Source: Hymenolepis diminuta
Taxonomy: Eukaryota > Platyhelminthes > Cestoda > Cyclophyllidea > Hymenolepididae
Reading direction: 5' to 3'
Assembly (NCBI GenBank): GCA_900708905.1
Contig: CAADRB010000013.1
Coordinates: 965,586 to 1,029,585, forward strand
DNA: 64,000 nt
The position numbers and the translations under genes are program-made. Every line of letters begins with the position of its first letter. Positions within the stretch are counted from its first letter, which is position 1. Below the pieces are notes generated by a model. That model had not been told where the DNA came from and searched no databases. It worked only from the letters and a program-made list of their open reading frames with translations. This document shows, one piece after another, positions 51,401 through 63,600 of the stretch.

Positions 51401-54400
51401 GCGCAATCCCAGATTCCTGTCAGTCTTCTTTGTGATGTTAGAATGGCGATAGCTTAACAAGTTTTTCTGCGCTGCATTAATGAGCCCTAAGCTGAAGCCT
51501 TTCTAGCCATACATTAAACTTATGCATTCAACTGGTATAATCAATGTAAACTTTATAAGAAGACATTGGGTTACAGCATACCAGCTGTAGGAGTATGCGA
51601 TGCGTTGGAAGTCGGGGTGGACAACTTAGTGTTGTTTGGTAAAGCGTTGCCAGACATTGAGGGAGGAGCCTTTAGAGCTCGCGCCACTCCGTTGTCTAGA
51701 CCCGAGACCGTTCGGGGTACCCTCATTCCCCCCGATGATGAAATCCCCGCTTTCCGGGGTTGGAGTAGGCGGCTGGCGGTTGACGATGTCTGGTTGTCCG
51801 GCGCTCTGCTGATGGGTGGTGGTTGATCGTCTGCAGTGCCGGAACCATGAGCTAAAAAATGGCGTGCCCTTCGAAGCCCGGTCGTATTTGGTGTTGCCAA
51901 TTGTTGCTCCCTCGGATGACTGAGGCTCTGTGGAGTTCTAGATTGATGCTGATCATCCTGCTTCTGGCGTGCAAACGGAGCGATTTCCGAGACAGCGAGC
52001 GGAGAAGGCGATTGAGAAGAGTGTGGTGAAACCGGCGTTGTGATTGGTGCAGTTGCCGATGGTGGAGGAAGTGAATAATCAAGTGGTTGTTGAACTGGGT
52101 TCGTAGCCTTGCCAGTACCACCAATCCCGCGACAGGAAGATGAAATGGGCAGTTTTGGAGTGGGCATCGCAGAAGAGATACATTCTTGTAGAAGACTAGT
52201 CTCCACACCGACTGATTCAATGCTCAACAAGGAAGAGAAGGAGGAATTATCCGCATCACTGCCTCCGCTACTTTGTTTATCCTCCGATTTTACTGATTCA
52301 ACAGGCTGTACCCGTTGCCGTTCTGAATTAGAAAAATTATTAAAGTCAAGACGAATTTAAGTAGTATAAATTGAAGAAAACATACCTTCAGTGTTTCGTT
52401 GAGGCATAGGAGCAACAGTGGCTTGTGGACGTCTTTGTTGAACCGGATGTCCAAATCCGATTCTAGGAACCGTCAACTTACTTCCAGTAGGAATACCACT
52501 CGGTCTAGATCTACCAGGTGCCGAGACATTATCACTGCTATCTGTCTCAACAACTTCTGTTCTTGACGTTGTGAACCCACCTTGTTTAGGAAGGGCTGAC
52601 TGGATCACTTCTGAAAGAAGGTTAACAGAACCTTCCTCTTCTTCTACTTCATTAACCGAACTTCCATCTTCAGTAGAACAGGCATAATCACCCTTTAACA
52701 TTGATTGTCTAGGAGATACAGATTTTGAAATTTCCGAAGAAGCTGATGTTGCAGCGCATTCTCTGCCATCACCTTCTGGATCTGTAATTGACACATCACT
52801 GAGAGAACTGTTCTTCGTTGAGAAGACAAACGGGGTTCCTTCAACGGCAAACGATTGGATAGTATCTTCGGTAGTGGTGACACCAGCAGTCACATTTTCT
52901 TCAGCATATCTGACGGTATTTGGTTGATTTACAGGCACAGCAGAAGGCATAACAGAGGCGATACATTGTTGAAGAATATTATTATTATCTGCAGCTGATT
53001 CAGGAGGACTCCACATTGTGGGAACAGCTACAGCAGACTCCTGATCTTCACTCAATGAGTTGCTGTCCAGCGGTGATCCTTCTTCAGCAAACATTATTTG
53101 TGTCTCCTCTTCACCTTCAAGATTCTTCACTTTTGGCTTTCCATCACCGATGAGTTCTGGTGGAAGGTCACTAGGACTTGTTCCCAGCGCGATAGCTTCA
53201 TTCGGATCTTCTCCATCATCTTCCAACGCAACAGAATATACACTCTCTGGAGATGACTCTATCGGTGGAAGAGGGCCAAAATCAACCGAAGAGAGACAAG
53301 AAGACGTCGCACGAGAGAATATTAGAGGAGTTTCGAGCAAGCCACCCCCATTGGAAGACGTCTCAAATCCAGGAGAAGATACCCTACTTGATGCTATCTT
53401 ACTTGGTGTTGCGGATTTAGATTGAACATCCACGTTGACATAGGGATGCATTGAACGTCTTTGAGGTGGGACAAAGTTGTCATAAATCTCTTGTTTGGGT
53501 GGTGATCGGAGATCCAGTATCGACGCACGAGCAGACGGTCCAAATGGAGTTCCCTCTTCAGCGTACACACAAACTTGCTCCTCTTCATCAACAGAAACTT
53601 GAGCATAAGCAGGAGGTGGTGGTGGAGTAGGCGGTTTTTCAGCTGAAGGTTCAATGTGGTGATCTTCATCCGAGGTGGGGGGATATTCTGGAAGTTTAAA
53701 TTCTGCTTCCTCTTCACCCCCGGCTTCAGACGCCTTTGAGGAGCATTCAGTACTATGTTCTTCCTCTGGAACACTGTCCACTTCATCGGCTCCTTCTTCC
53801 TCATCTTCACAACTCGTCGATTCATCTTCGGATTCGTTCTCCTCCTCAAAGTCATCATTGGTTTCAAGAACCACAGAGAGTAGACCGAAACGAAGATGAG
53901 ATCTGTTGCTCATTCTTCGACGATAAACTTGTTCTGCGGGTGATGCAGGAGAAGCTGTTCCAGGACTAGAAGTATTACTAGTAACAGGGCTATTAGTAGT
54001 TGTAGCCGGGTTAAAGGTAGAAGCATCTGCGTTCGCGGGATAGGGGACGACACGTTGATTTTTAATAAAAAGATTAGCGCGTTCAAGGTTTTCTAGAGCC
54101 TGTTTGGAACTGCTGACGACATAGCGATGTCTAGAGTGAGCAAGACGATGAAGAATATCAAGAGCTCCTAGACGAATCATTAGAGCCTGATCTGTGGTAG
54201 AGGACTCAAAAAGAAGGCCAGAACTCGGTTTTGCTTCACGAAGTGGTGTCGCTGAAAGTGCTCCTAAAACTTCACAAACATTTACGACGACTGTTACACT
54301 TGGCGAAGTTCTTAATTGCTCTAGGAGAATCGAGATGCAGTTGTGAGTTCTCAACACAGCTCTAAAAGGGGAAACAGTGTAATTAAAGTGGGCATTTAGT

Positions 54401-57400
54401 AAGTTCACTTATGTACTGGCGATAGTTTACCGATATTCCAAGCTGTTGACAATGACGGGACAGAGATTTCGAAGTACCCCACCACTGTTGGCCTTTATTT
54501 CCACATCTTTGTTAGGATTCTTGGCATCGAGCGCTGACACCAAAAAGGCAAGAGCTCCAGTTACACTAAAATGAACAAGAAATTTGTTATCTCAATAGAA
54601 AAAAATGCATAAAACAACAGAACTCAGTGATTGAATAATTTTCACTTTGATGTAATTTAAATAATTACATTTGCCAATTAACAATAATTCTCCATAAAAA
54701 TAGGCTGAAGTGGTTATAATTAATTCCTTTACAATGCTATCAGTTCAAAAACAAAGAGTAAATTTAAAGGATAACCCGCCCAAAGTACCTTACAATCAAA
54801 CACAAAATCCCGACTAAAATAGAGACAAAGTCTCTGAGATTCTAAACACAGTTCAGGCGATTAACATTTGATTTGAGTTTCGTAAACAAATTCTATCTAG
54901 ATCACAGATTTACCTGTATTTTCCAACCAATTTTCTCTCACCGAAGACTGAGAGTCAAAGAACTGGAACAACCGAGTTGATTTACTGTGACATTTGACTG
55001 TATTTTAAAGTCAATAAACAATTTAGGTTCTAACGAGTCGAATATGGTTGATTTAATTTAGTGGTATGCACTTGCGAAATAAGGCAAAATGTTACAGAAA
55101 GAAAAATACATTTTGGGTCGCAAATTTAACACATTCAATGTAGTTCACCTGATGTGAATTCTAGTGAGCTCTGTTATGTTAAAAACATCCCTGCTAACCT
55201 CTTCGAGCTATTCTTAGTTGCAAGAAGATAAAATTGATTTCACATGGAATGCCCGTTTGAATCAACTGGCCAATTAGCTCCGAATAGAGCGGACATGAAC
55301 ACACCCAGAACCCAAGGGTCAAAACAATGAAAATTCAATTTCCGAACATTACTTACAGTGAACTTTATATTTCGTAAGAAAATGAGTAACTCAATGTTTT
55401 CAGAATTTAAATAATTCTGTCATATTCAATTCTTCCGTTTTACTCTCTATCACATTTTTTTGCTATTTCACATATTCATCTGCCCTACCGTGGTTAAAAC
55501 CTCTCGGTTTTCCACTTTAGAGCAACTCCAAAGACGGAGTAAAGCAGTTTTAAATTGAATGATACTTTCAAAGGTAGCCCTATAAATCGATATTTCATGA
55601 ACCTAGACAACTGAAACCACCAATTTTGAGTTGAAGTAATGAAAGCCTACTTGCAGACGGCCTTCCGGTTAGCAGTAGAATGAGAGGAGAGGTTCCAGAG
55701 AGCGTTAAGAGTCGTTCGAAGAGTGGCTTCGCGTTGAGCAGAGAGTACTGCTCGAGTGAGTCGAGTGGCCGCTTGAGCACGACGCAGTGAGGCCTTGCTC
55801 CGTGCATCGGTGTGCCAACTCAAGTTCCGCAAAACACTCGCTGCAACCTGTCAAATTGCCAAAATAAATACGGATTTATTAACTTATCTTCAAGTACTGA
55901 TGACGGTCAATAACATATGTGCATAAATGTTACACAAGAATGATATTTGATACTTGATTTCACTCTTTGGATTGGCAAACTATTGAACACTTTTACCAGA
56001 GATCAAATTACCCATTTACACATGCTAGATGAAGGATTTGTCACTACGTGGGTTAGATATAGAATTTTTACATAAATATTCTCATCTTGAATCTACCATC
56101 AAATTGAGTTCAAACGTTGACGATAAGTGTTGACCACCATAGGGTACAATTCAAAAGTTGGTTGAATAAGAAAAAAGGCATAGCTTCTACTCGTCTAAGA
56201 CAATGCAATGGAGAGTATTCAAAACGAGGCGCTAGTATTAATTTGCCTATATTTTCAATGAAGTGAGATTGGATATATTGGGGCCTTTCAAGGAGTTAAT
56301 TCAATAAGCCCTGGAGACTACCATTGCAATTCCTAATTAAACTCTCAAATCCACCAAGGAAAGCGTTTTCCAATCTTCGTATCGGGCAGATGAGTAGCAA
56401 CATAGACTCCCTGGCTAGAAACCCGAATCCTGCCACTTTATTAGCCAGACTCAACTAGCGTGATTGACGATTTTACTGACATCAAACCCTTGACCACGGA
56501 TAGTTTATAATTTTACTAAAATTTTAAGAATTTAGAATCCCTAAGGCCCACAAGGGTAGACGCGAAGGCCGAGTTATTTGTCCTGAATAAGGTCACCCGG
56601 CTAAAAGAGAGACATGCGTCATCCAAATCAGCAAGATATGAGTGGGAATCTAAGGTCATCATTTGTTCACTTTATGCAACTTCCAGAATGAGAACAGACC
56701 AGCATATTAAATATTTCTTTTTTCTTCTTAAATCAGAATTGAGGCAGACCTTAATTAGCAGCCTAACACCCAGTCATGTAGCAGCTATCTCGAGGTGGCC
56801 CACTCAATAATTTGAGAGGAGATAAAATTGTATGCGTGAGAGTACAGTAGTTCATTGTGATCTACAGAGGGTTGACATTACCAATGTGAAGCAATCAAGT
56901 CATGGCAACTACCAAAGGAATACTCGCTAAAGAATGGGTGGAGTTAATATCAATTTAAGATGAATTGCAAAACTCTTTAAGCGACATAAAATGGGACATA
57001 TGGGGTTCGACGACCTAGAAAATCGTGGTCACCCTAAAAATCTGTCCTTTTAAATAATTTATGTGAGGAACTTTACTGGTTCAGCCTCCTTTGGCTACTA
57101 CTTTAGGGTAAGGATAGTCCATTTCATATACTTGTGGCCACAAAAGTTGGACTGAAGGAGCTAGCTTACAGTAGACGAGAGAGCAAGTAGTCTTCACAGA
57201 ATATTGAACACTTACTGTCTAAATGAATAAAGACCAAATATTTCGCTAGACATCCAAAAAAGCCGTAGAGTCCTCTATCAAAATGACTAGTTTTAAGCAA
57301 GTGCAGAAGTAAAGACCAACATGTTGCAAGTTCACGAAAAAAAACGTTTACTATCTTTATATACGGTTAGGGAAGCATTGCTTACTTTATCCAACACTGA

Positions 57401-60400
57401 GGAACGCGGAAAGAAATAATACTAATCTGTGCCAAACCCACCCCTCCCTTCCCCGCCCCCTCCATCCAATGGTTGATTGTCTGTTATTCAGATCAAGCAC
57501 TTGATTCCGCTAAATATAGTCCAATACAAGATTCCAATTGAGGGTAACAAATCAACTCATTCTGATTTTGTATTAAAATATCAGTTTCCAATCAGATGTC
57601 ATTTAATTCAAGATTGCATGAGCAGCTTTTCTTGACGTTTTTTACAACAATGGTACAGCTCTGAACTATTTAGCATCCTCTTTACATAATGTCCTTCACA
57701 TTAATTCAATCTTTTTTTTTTCAACTACCTTTGGAGATTCCAATTAATAGGTTTTTCAGTTAGTTTTTTCTGCAGAAATTGTTGAAATTTCTTTCAGAGA
57801 GAGTAACCAAACCTTCAAAACGAAGAGTTAGATTTAATCATTCGGAAAAATATACATATTGTATAGTGATATCAAATCCAGCTCCTGTCATCTGTTAGTT
57901 TCTTGGCAATTAGAAGAAAGGTCCACCTGAAGTGGCCGACTAACCGTCCGAAGTAATCAAAGCTGTGGACTTCGGGATCGAGAATTCACTCGAATCATGA
58001 AATTGGGATATAGGAATACTGGAACTTGAAATGAGGAGACCGTATCAAGAAGTAAAAAGTGTACAATTTGAAGGGAAAGATTAAATTGTTTAATAATAAC
58101 AGCGGTGTAAACTCAAACGTATATGCTTGAACCTTTCAAATGAACTGAAAACTGAGCATTCAGTTGTATTAGAAGAAATTTCAGTGAATTGGTAAGAAAC
58201 GCTATTTAAAACAAGTTGTTGAACGTAATAACGCCTGTTGCACGAAGGATAATGTGGCAATCAGAGGTATGCTTGGAAAAAAAACATTAATTCCTAAAAG
58301 CTAGTTCCCATATGAAGAACACCGATTGAAAGTGAGACAGCGTACCATAAGCGCAAGTGTGTAATTAGTATTCTAGCGGGAGTAGCTGCTCTATGCGACT
58401 TTACCTATTTCTTCAATAATATTTATCTATATACAAACTCATATCATTAAATGATAAAAATAACTGAGCTTAAAGAACTTACCTGTTTTAATTCCTCACT
58501 TCCAATTTCCAATTGCGCAATCAGAGCTTCTAGATGGCTTCGTCTCCGACAGACGAACGCCTTATTAGCAGGTGCGCCGAAAGTCAGATTCGTCAGGGCC
58601 ACGCAGATGTACCTCCTAAGGGCTAAACTGGTTTCAGCGGTTGTCATGGGACCAGAAGTACCAACGACGGTAGTATCTCCTGCAACAGTAGCTCCTGACG
58701 TAGAAGGCGTTGTCTGGTCGAGAGGTGTTGTGCCCAGACCAGCTCCGGTAGGTGGAGTTGTAGAGTGAACCTGAGCGGTTGGACGAGCTTCTGGACTGGA
58801 TTCATAGCCTCGAAGTTGCCACCAGGCGTGTTCCCAACGAAGAAGACTCAAGAGGGCATGAAGGCCACCTATTCACAACACAAGCATCTTTTTAAGCGCG
58901 TTATAAAGGGATAGTGCTTCAGCGTCTGACGATACGATAAACTGCCTTTGAGACACTGAAATTTGAGTATATCATCGATTATATCTCTCTTTTGTCTATT
59001 TAAATAGTAAAGATTGACACAGTAAACTGAGACTCGATATAGTCAATGCGTGTTCTATTTGGGGTCTTCTGGGTCTTTTGTACGCAATTGTCAGTGTATT
59101 ACATATACCAGTGCAAATATATTTGAGACAGGAAACCCTGCATCAAAATAATGAACTAGTGTAATTCGGTATTCCGATCACTGACCAATTTTAAACCATA
59201 AGGCTACGTCAGGAAAGACCCTTAGATGGGAGTTTATCTAATGATTGGAAGATTGATTCAAAGCCTATAAGTCCCGCTTCAAAATAATAATGGGGATGAA
59301 AGAGTAGCAGGCAGGAATTCAATTTAAAAACACTTGAAATCATCTAAAAATATAGGAAAATATTATCCAAGAAATTATCAAAAAATGTAGAATTTTCATG
59401 GAACACAAATCCACAATTGTATTTAATGAACATGTTGCATAGAAATTGTCTAGGGCAGAGAGGAAAGAGACCTAAGCATTTAGTCCGCTTAAACAAAAGG
59501 TCTTATCTAAGATATAACTTGAACACAAATGGTTACAAGCTTCCAATATGATATTTACCGAGGGAAGGAAAAAGGTTATTAGGGACATTTCGGTCTACTT
59601 AGCTCCAGGGCCTTCTAGTGCGTAAAAAAAACATTAATTCCTTGGGATTTTGAGAGCCCTCGTTTGGAACAAAGCTTTGCATTCATTCACATTTTCTTAA
59701 TCTCATCCAGTACCACATCGTCTGATTGCAGAAGAATCTATCAAGTTTGGAAGACTGGGGGGTGGTGTCATTCCCAAATTTAGGGTTATAAAACCGTTGG
59801 TTGGTAAAGACTGTTGTTAAGATTGTTCAGATTTGATTACCACAGAAAATAGATCTAAACAAGTAGACAGAATCTTACAGAACCTATTTCTAAACAGTCA
59901 AGGTACAGAGAATATTAACCTCCTTAACGAAGTTATCGTCATATTACCTTAAGATGGCTTAATATCAACTCGGAGGGGTAAAAATTCCAGTATGCTAAAT
60001 TTTTGCGATATTTTCAGAACCAACTTATATTAGCAACCCTAATTTGATGTCTGATAGACTCTGGACGACCCAAAATTGTTCAAAATATACTTAGAAATTG
60101 GTGGAAATTCCTGACATGTAACTATGAATACCATATTATTCAAATCTATATAGAGCGAGAAAATTTCTCAGTGAAAATTAACAGCTATTCTTAACATGCT
60201 AGCAAAGAAAAGGGACAAAAAAACTTGCTCGAAGTAAAATTTGTTTGAAAAAGGATCGTAAAAATTTAACGGTAATTACTAATCAGGGAAAACGCTTAAC
60301 ATGCCAAATAAAAGGGACTGTTTAATCATTCAACAAGGTTTAAGACCGGAAATAAAGATAACAATAAAGTAGAAACTCCAAGAACTCACCAAGATCGCAT

Positions 60401-60657
60401 ATGGCCTGCCGATGGTTAGGATGGAAGGAGAGTCGAACCAGAGCAGCGACCTCAGGGACAGGGACGTGGGTGGGAGCAACACGCTGTCCATCATCGGGGG
60501 ATAAGCGTCCCTCAGACACAGCGTTACGAGCAGCCATTACACGTTCACTCTGAGTCATTGTGTAGATCTGAATACGAGCCAGAAGCTGGGCTATGTCAAG
60601 ATCACGACGTCGTAGTGATGGATCAAGCTGGTAGGTGGATACGAGGTCAATAAGAGC
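48478..60657 (-). CDS. APC: Adenomatous polyposis coli (APC) orthologue, 3' eleven exons, N-terminus outside the window
   Basis: Minus-strand exons, 5' to 3': 60657-60390, 58868-58483, 55847-55651, 54565-54431, 54361-52386, 52322-51582, 50987-50809, 50732-50382, 50267-49893, 49051-48940, 48866-48478. They sum to 5109 nt in frame (1702 codons plus stop). The first five encode armadillo repeats aligned with vertebrate APC: LRRYICVALTNLTFG, VLRNLSWHTDARSK, LNALWNLSSHSTANRK, VTGALAFLVSALDAK, SGGVLRNL, LRTHNCISILLEQL. Exons 5-6 hold an acidic stretch, a polyproline run, four 20-aa-repeat-like beta-catenin sites and three SAMP axin-binding motifs. The last exons are Ser/Thr/Pro-rich and basic, the usual APC microtubule-binding tail, with SxIP (EB1) motifs. 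APC scaffolds Axin, GSK3 and beta-catenin in the destruction complex. The intron after exon 10 starts with GC. The N-terminal coiled coil and first armadillo repeat are missing because they lie beyond 64 kb. Confidence 0.93.
49250..49273. repeat. Perfect 9-bp inverted repeat in an APC intron
   Basis: GTCTGACTC, 6-base loop CGATTA, GAGTCAGAC. Unusually clean in this AT-rich intron. It could be a hairpin or a footprint of a small element; no function is implied. Confidence 0.6.
52156..53571 (-). other. APC: APC beta-catenin/axin-binding block: 20-aa repeats interleaved with SAMP motifs
   Basis: In protein order, 20R-like: 53571-53512 (CVYAEEGTPFGPSARASILD), 53340-53281 (LLETPLIFSRATSSCLSSVD), 53097-53050 (IMFAEEGSPLDSNSLS, degenerate). 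SAMP-like: 52983-52939 (NNNILQQCIASVMPSA). 20R-like: 52854-52795 (SFAVEGTPFVFSTKNSSLSD). SAMP-like: 52623-52585 (NLLSEVIQSALPK) and 52197-52156 (SLLQECISSAMPTP). The vertebrate patterns are FxVExTPxCFSRxSSLSSLS and LLxECIxSAMP. The last SAMP and the fourth 20R are the best matches; the first and third 20R lack the aromatic CFSR core. The Ser-rich ends are expected GSK3/CK1 sites. Confidence 0.8.
55848..58482 (-). other. APC intron, 2.6 kb
   Basis: Canonical GTAAGT donor and TTTGACAG acceptor. It contains one SINE-like copy (about 56.4 kb), a weaker tRNA-like segment at about 57920-58000, a C-rich patch (CCCACCCCTCCCTTCCCCGC at 57438) and otherwise AT-rich unique sequence. No nested gene was seen. 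Confidence 0.7.
56385..56520 (-). repeat. SINE-like tRNA-related repeat, copy 5 (inverted, intronic)
   Basis: Lies in the 2.6 kb APC intron. On the minus strand it reads GTCAAGGGTTTGATGTCAGT, GTCTGGCTAATAAAGTGGCA and GGATTCGGGTTTCTAGCCAG, matching mainly the tail of copy 4. It is diverged and its ends are uncertain. Confidence 0.4.
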
Positions 60658-63600
60658 CTAGAGGTATAAATACGAGAATTAATTTGGACCCCATTATTAT
60701 TTCAAGCACCGATGAAGGGATATGTTTCAAACACATAATGGGAAGAGAAAGAGAAAGCCATCCCCATACCTTGGTCTGTTAAAATCCTAATTCTAGCATT
60801 ATTCAGAAGGAAATTGTCGACCGAACTAAAAAAATCGCTATGAATTCATCAAACATTCTCTTTCTGTCTCAATCAGATGTCAATTTTTGAATTTAAATGA
60901 GTTACTCTTGATCACAATGCCGCTAACCAGAAAAAACTCAAACATATTCAGTCTTCTTCCATGGTAGAGTAATATGTCTGACCAAAATTCGGGTGGATTT
61001 TAGAAGTGATAAAACACTACGGAAGGTGTTCTAGTCTTCCACCTTACTCAATTTAATGGCTCCTCACATACTGTCATTTAATTTATCATTAGGCGCAATG
61101 AGATGTGGATTTAATTTTCAAATTTAACAATGAATTATGACAACATTTGACATGGAAAACTGAATTATTAAGTTTATTTGATCAAACGGATCGCAAGAAC
61201 GAAGCTAAGATATGTGATTTAAAAAGTATCATTAACTAAGGGGAGAATAAAAGGAATTTCGAAAATTTACACCGCGGAGTAGAGATTTCTTTAAAAATAG
61301 AGCCGCGATCGATATATTATAAAATGTAACACTAAAACCAGCACATTACCCCGTCAGATCCATATTTGACGCGAACATTAACTGATCGCTTTTAATTAAA
61401 TGATATGAATAATATAAATGGAGAGGAAAGGTACAAATTATCCGTCCTTTTTAAACAGACTTTAGAGCGAAACCTGATGGCAATTAAGGTAGGGTGAACA
61501 TACATTAACCTCTCTTAACCCTGTGGTACCTGGAAGCACTTTACAACACGTTAAAGGGTGTCAGAATATTCATGTTAGAAATGAAATAGCGTTAATCAAT
61601 CATGCATAGAGAGGTCAGAAAATTTGACGTAAGATGCCACATCAAGATGACCTTGCTTAGAAGATATTAGTCAATTTCAATCTGAGCTGAAAAAGCTTGA
61701 GAAATTTTGTTGCATATTAGAGAAACGAAATTGCATTATAAAGTGAAGAAATATTAGCAGCGATGATAAATTAATGAAAGATTTCTGCACATAATTTAGA
61801 TGATTTCAACTAGCTTTTCCTGAGCATCTAAGTAATCGACTCTGGACATAACGAACATGGGATAGTAAGGAGATGAGTGACCAAATACTTACAGCTTAGT
61901 AAGCATCGAGGGGCAACGATTTCAATCATTTAAATGGTTCCGTAATCTAGATGAAGTAAGATCTGAATTATTCTATTCCTTCTCCCTTTGCTAGAACTAC
62001 TTCATGATATTTGGTCGAAATTCAGTTACCAACACCAAAGCCAAAAATAAAAAATTACGAATCAGCCGCCGTGAAAAACGTGAACAGATGCAGAGAAATA
62101 ATCGCTAAATAAACTATTCTCGGGGAACATCTTGGCCACCTACTAAGCTAGATATAAATTAAACATTAGCATAGACGCAGGCTTAGAAAATTTACCATTT
62201 AACAATTAATGGTTTTAGCAGAAAAGAAAGCGACGACCTGCATTATCCAGGAGATCAGAGTACTACGAGCATTGCTAATTCCAGCGGCTTCAAATGTCCT
62301 ATTTCTGGTTATTTCAAAGCTTATAAAAGTCACAGGTGACTAAACCTTCATCTGAGAATTTTATCCTCTATTCTGACATATTAAGATTCAAGCTCATCTA
62401 TCTTCCGCAGGCTCTTTAAAAGTAGCATATTCGATTCAGAAATAAACGGGTGGGTAATATTAACAGATTCTTAAAAATAGAGGTTTGGACGCCCATTTCT
62501 CCAAACGCTAATCACCAAATTTCCTACCCCTTTCTCCTACATTGCAGACCCTAAACTGATTATTTTACCATTTGCAAATGTTAATAATAAAAGGAAAATT
62601 ACAATATTTTTAATTACACTAAACCAAAATGTTCTCTATTTGACTTGTATTTTGAGTCTTAGAACATTCTAGCATATTTTCAAAGGGTATGAACAAGAAG
62701 AAAATCAGCGAGCGTGTTATTAGCGAAGTATTCATGAGAAACAGGATGAATCATCTTAAATAAGCTCACATCTAACACCAAGACCCTTCATGAACTCGTG
62801 AGAATGAAAGAGCGGGATAGATAAAAAGTACAGCTGGGTTCACACGTTCTCACATAAAATCCATCGTTAGACCACATCAATTATCTAAGAGCCTCTGGGG
62901 AGAGTATGACAGATATCATAACTTCTCTTCCTAAAGCTCCAAAATAAATTTTTAATCCGCGCAAATTAAGAATTATATTTCAGCAAACGTAAACCAACAG
63001 TGAACTGAGTCAACTAGCCACAAAATAAGAAAGGGGACACAGAACTCTCGTAAAAAATGTAATGAGATACATAGACCGCATATTTGGACATTTGGCCGAC
63101 CAAGAACAACAATGAGAAGTGAAGAGTTAGTAAGCGAGAGTTGGCAAATGCTAATGCCTGAAATTATTAATCGCTTCTTCACAGGATGCTGAAATGTGAC
63201 TCCCTGTCGATCAATTATTAACTAATTACTTTTGATTGAATGGTGGCATTTTAGCACATGTTTAACAGACTTATAATGTAGTAGATGGAGAAATATCATT
63301 AATACTGAGATCCCTTAATTCTGTCTACCTCTCCTCAAATTTTGCTATTAGCATACTCTACTCAAAATATAATAAGCAGACTACTTACACATCACTTTCG
63401 TTCAACATCCATTATCCCGGAACTTCTAGAATTAATTTTTAGATTGCATCGCTTATGCTCGCTGAAACAGTGACCGTCTGAAAGAAGATAACTGCTAATA
63501 TCTCAACTAATGTCTCTTTTTCACTTTATTAAAATAGTATTCTGTTTATGTACGAACTGGGTAATAGAATTGATTTGCTACAAACATTGAAAAAAGGAAT

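Noticed and set aside
53060..53969. Several long ORFs on both strands in the 53-54 kb region
   Set aside because: Frame shadows of the large APC exon, whose Ser/Glu/Pro codons leave other frames open.
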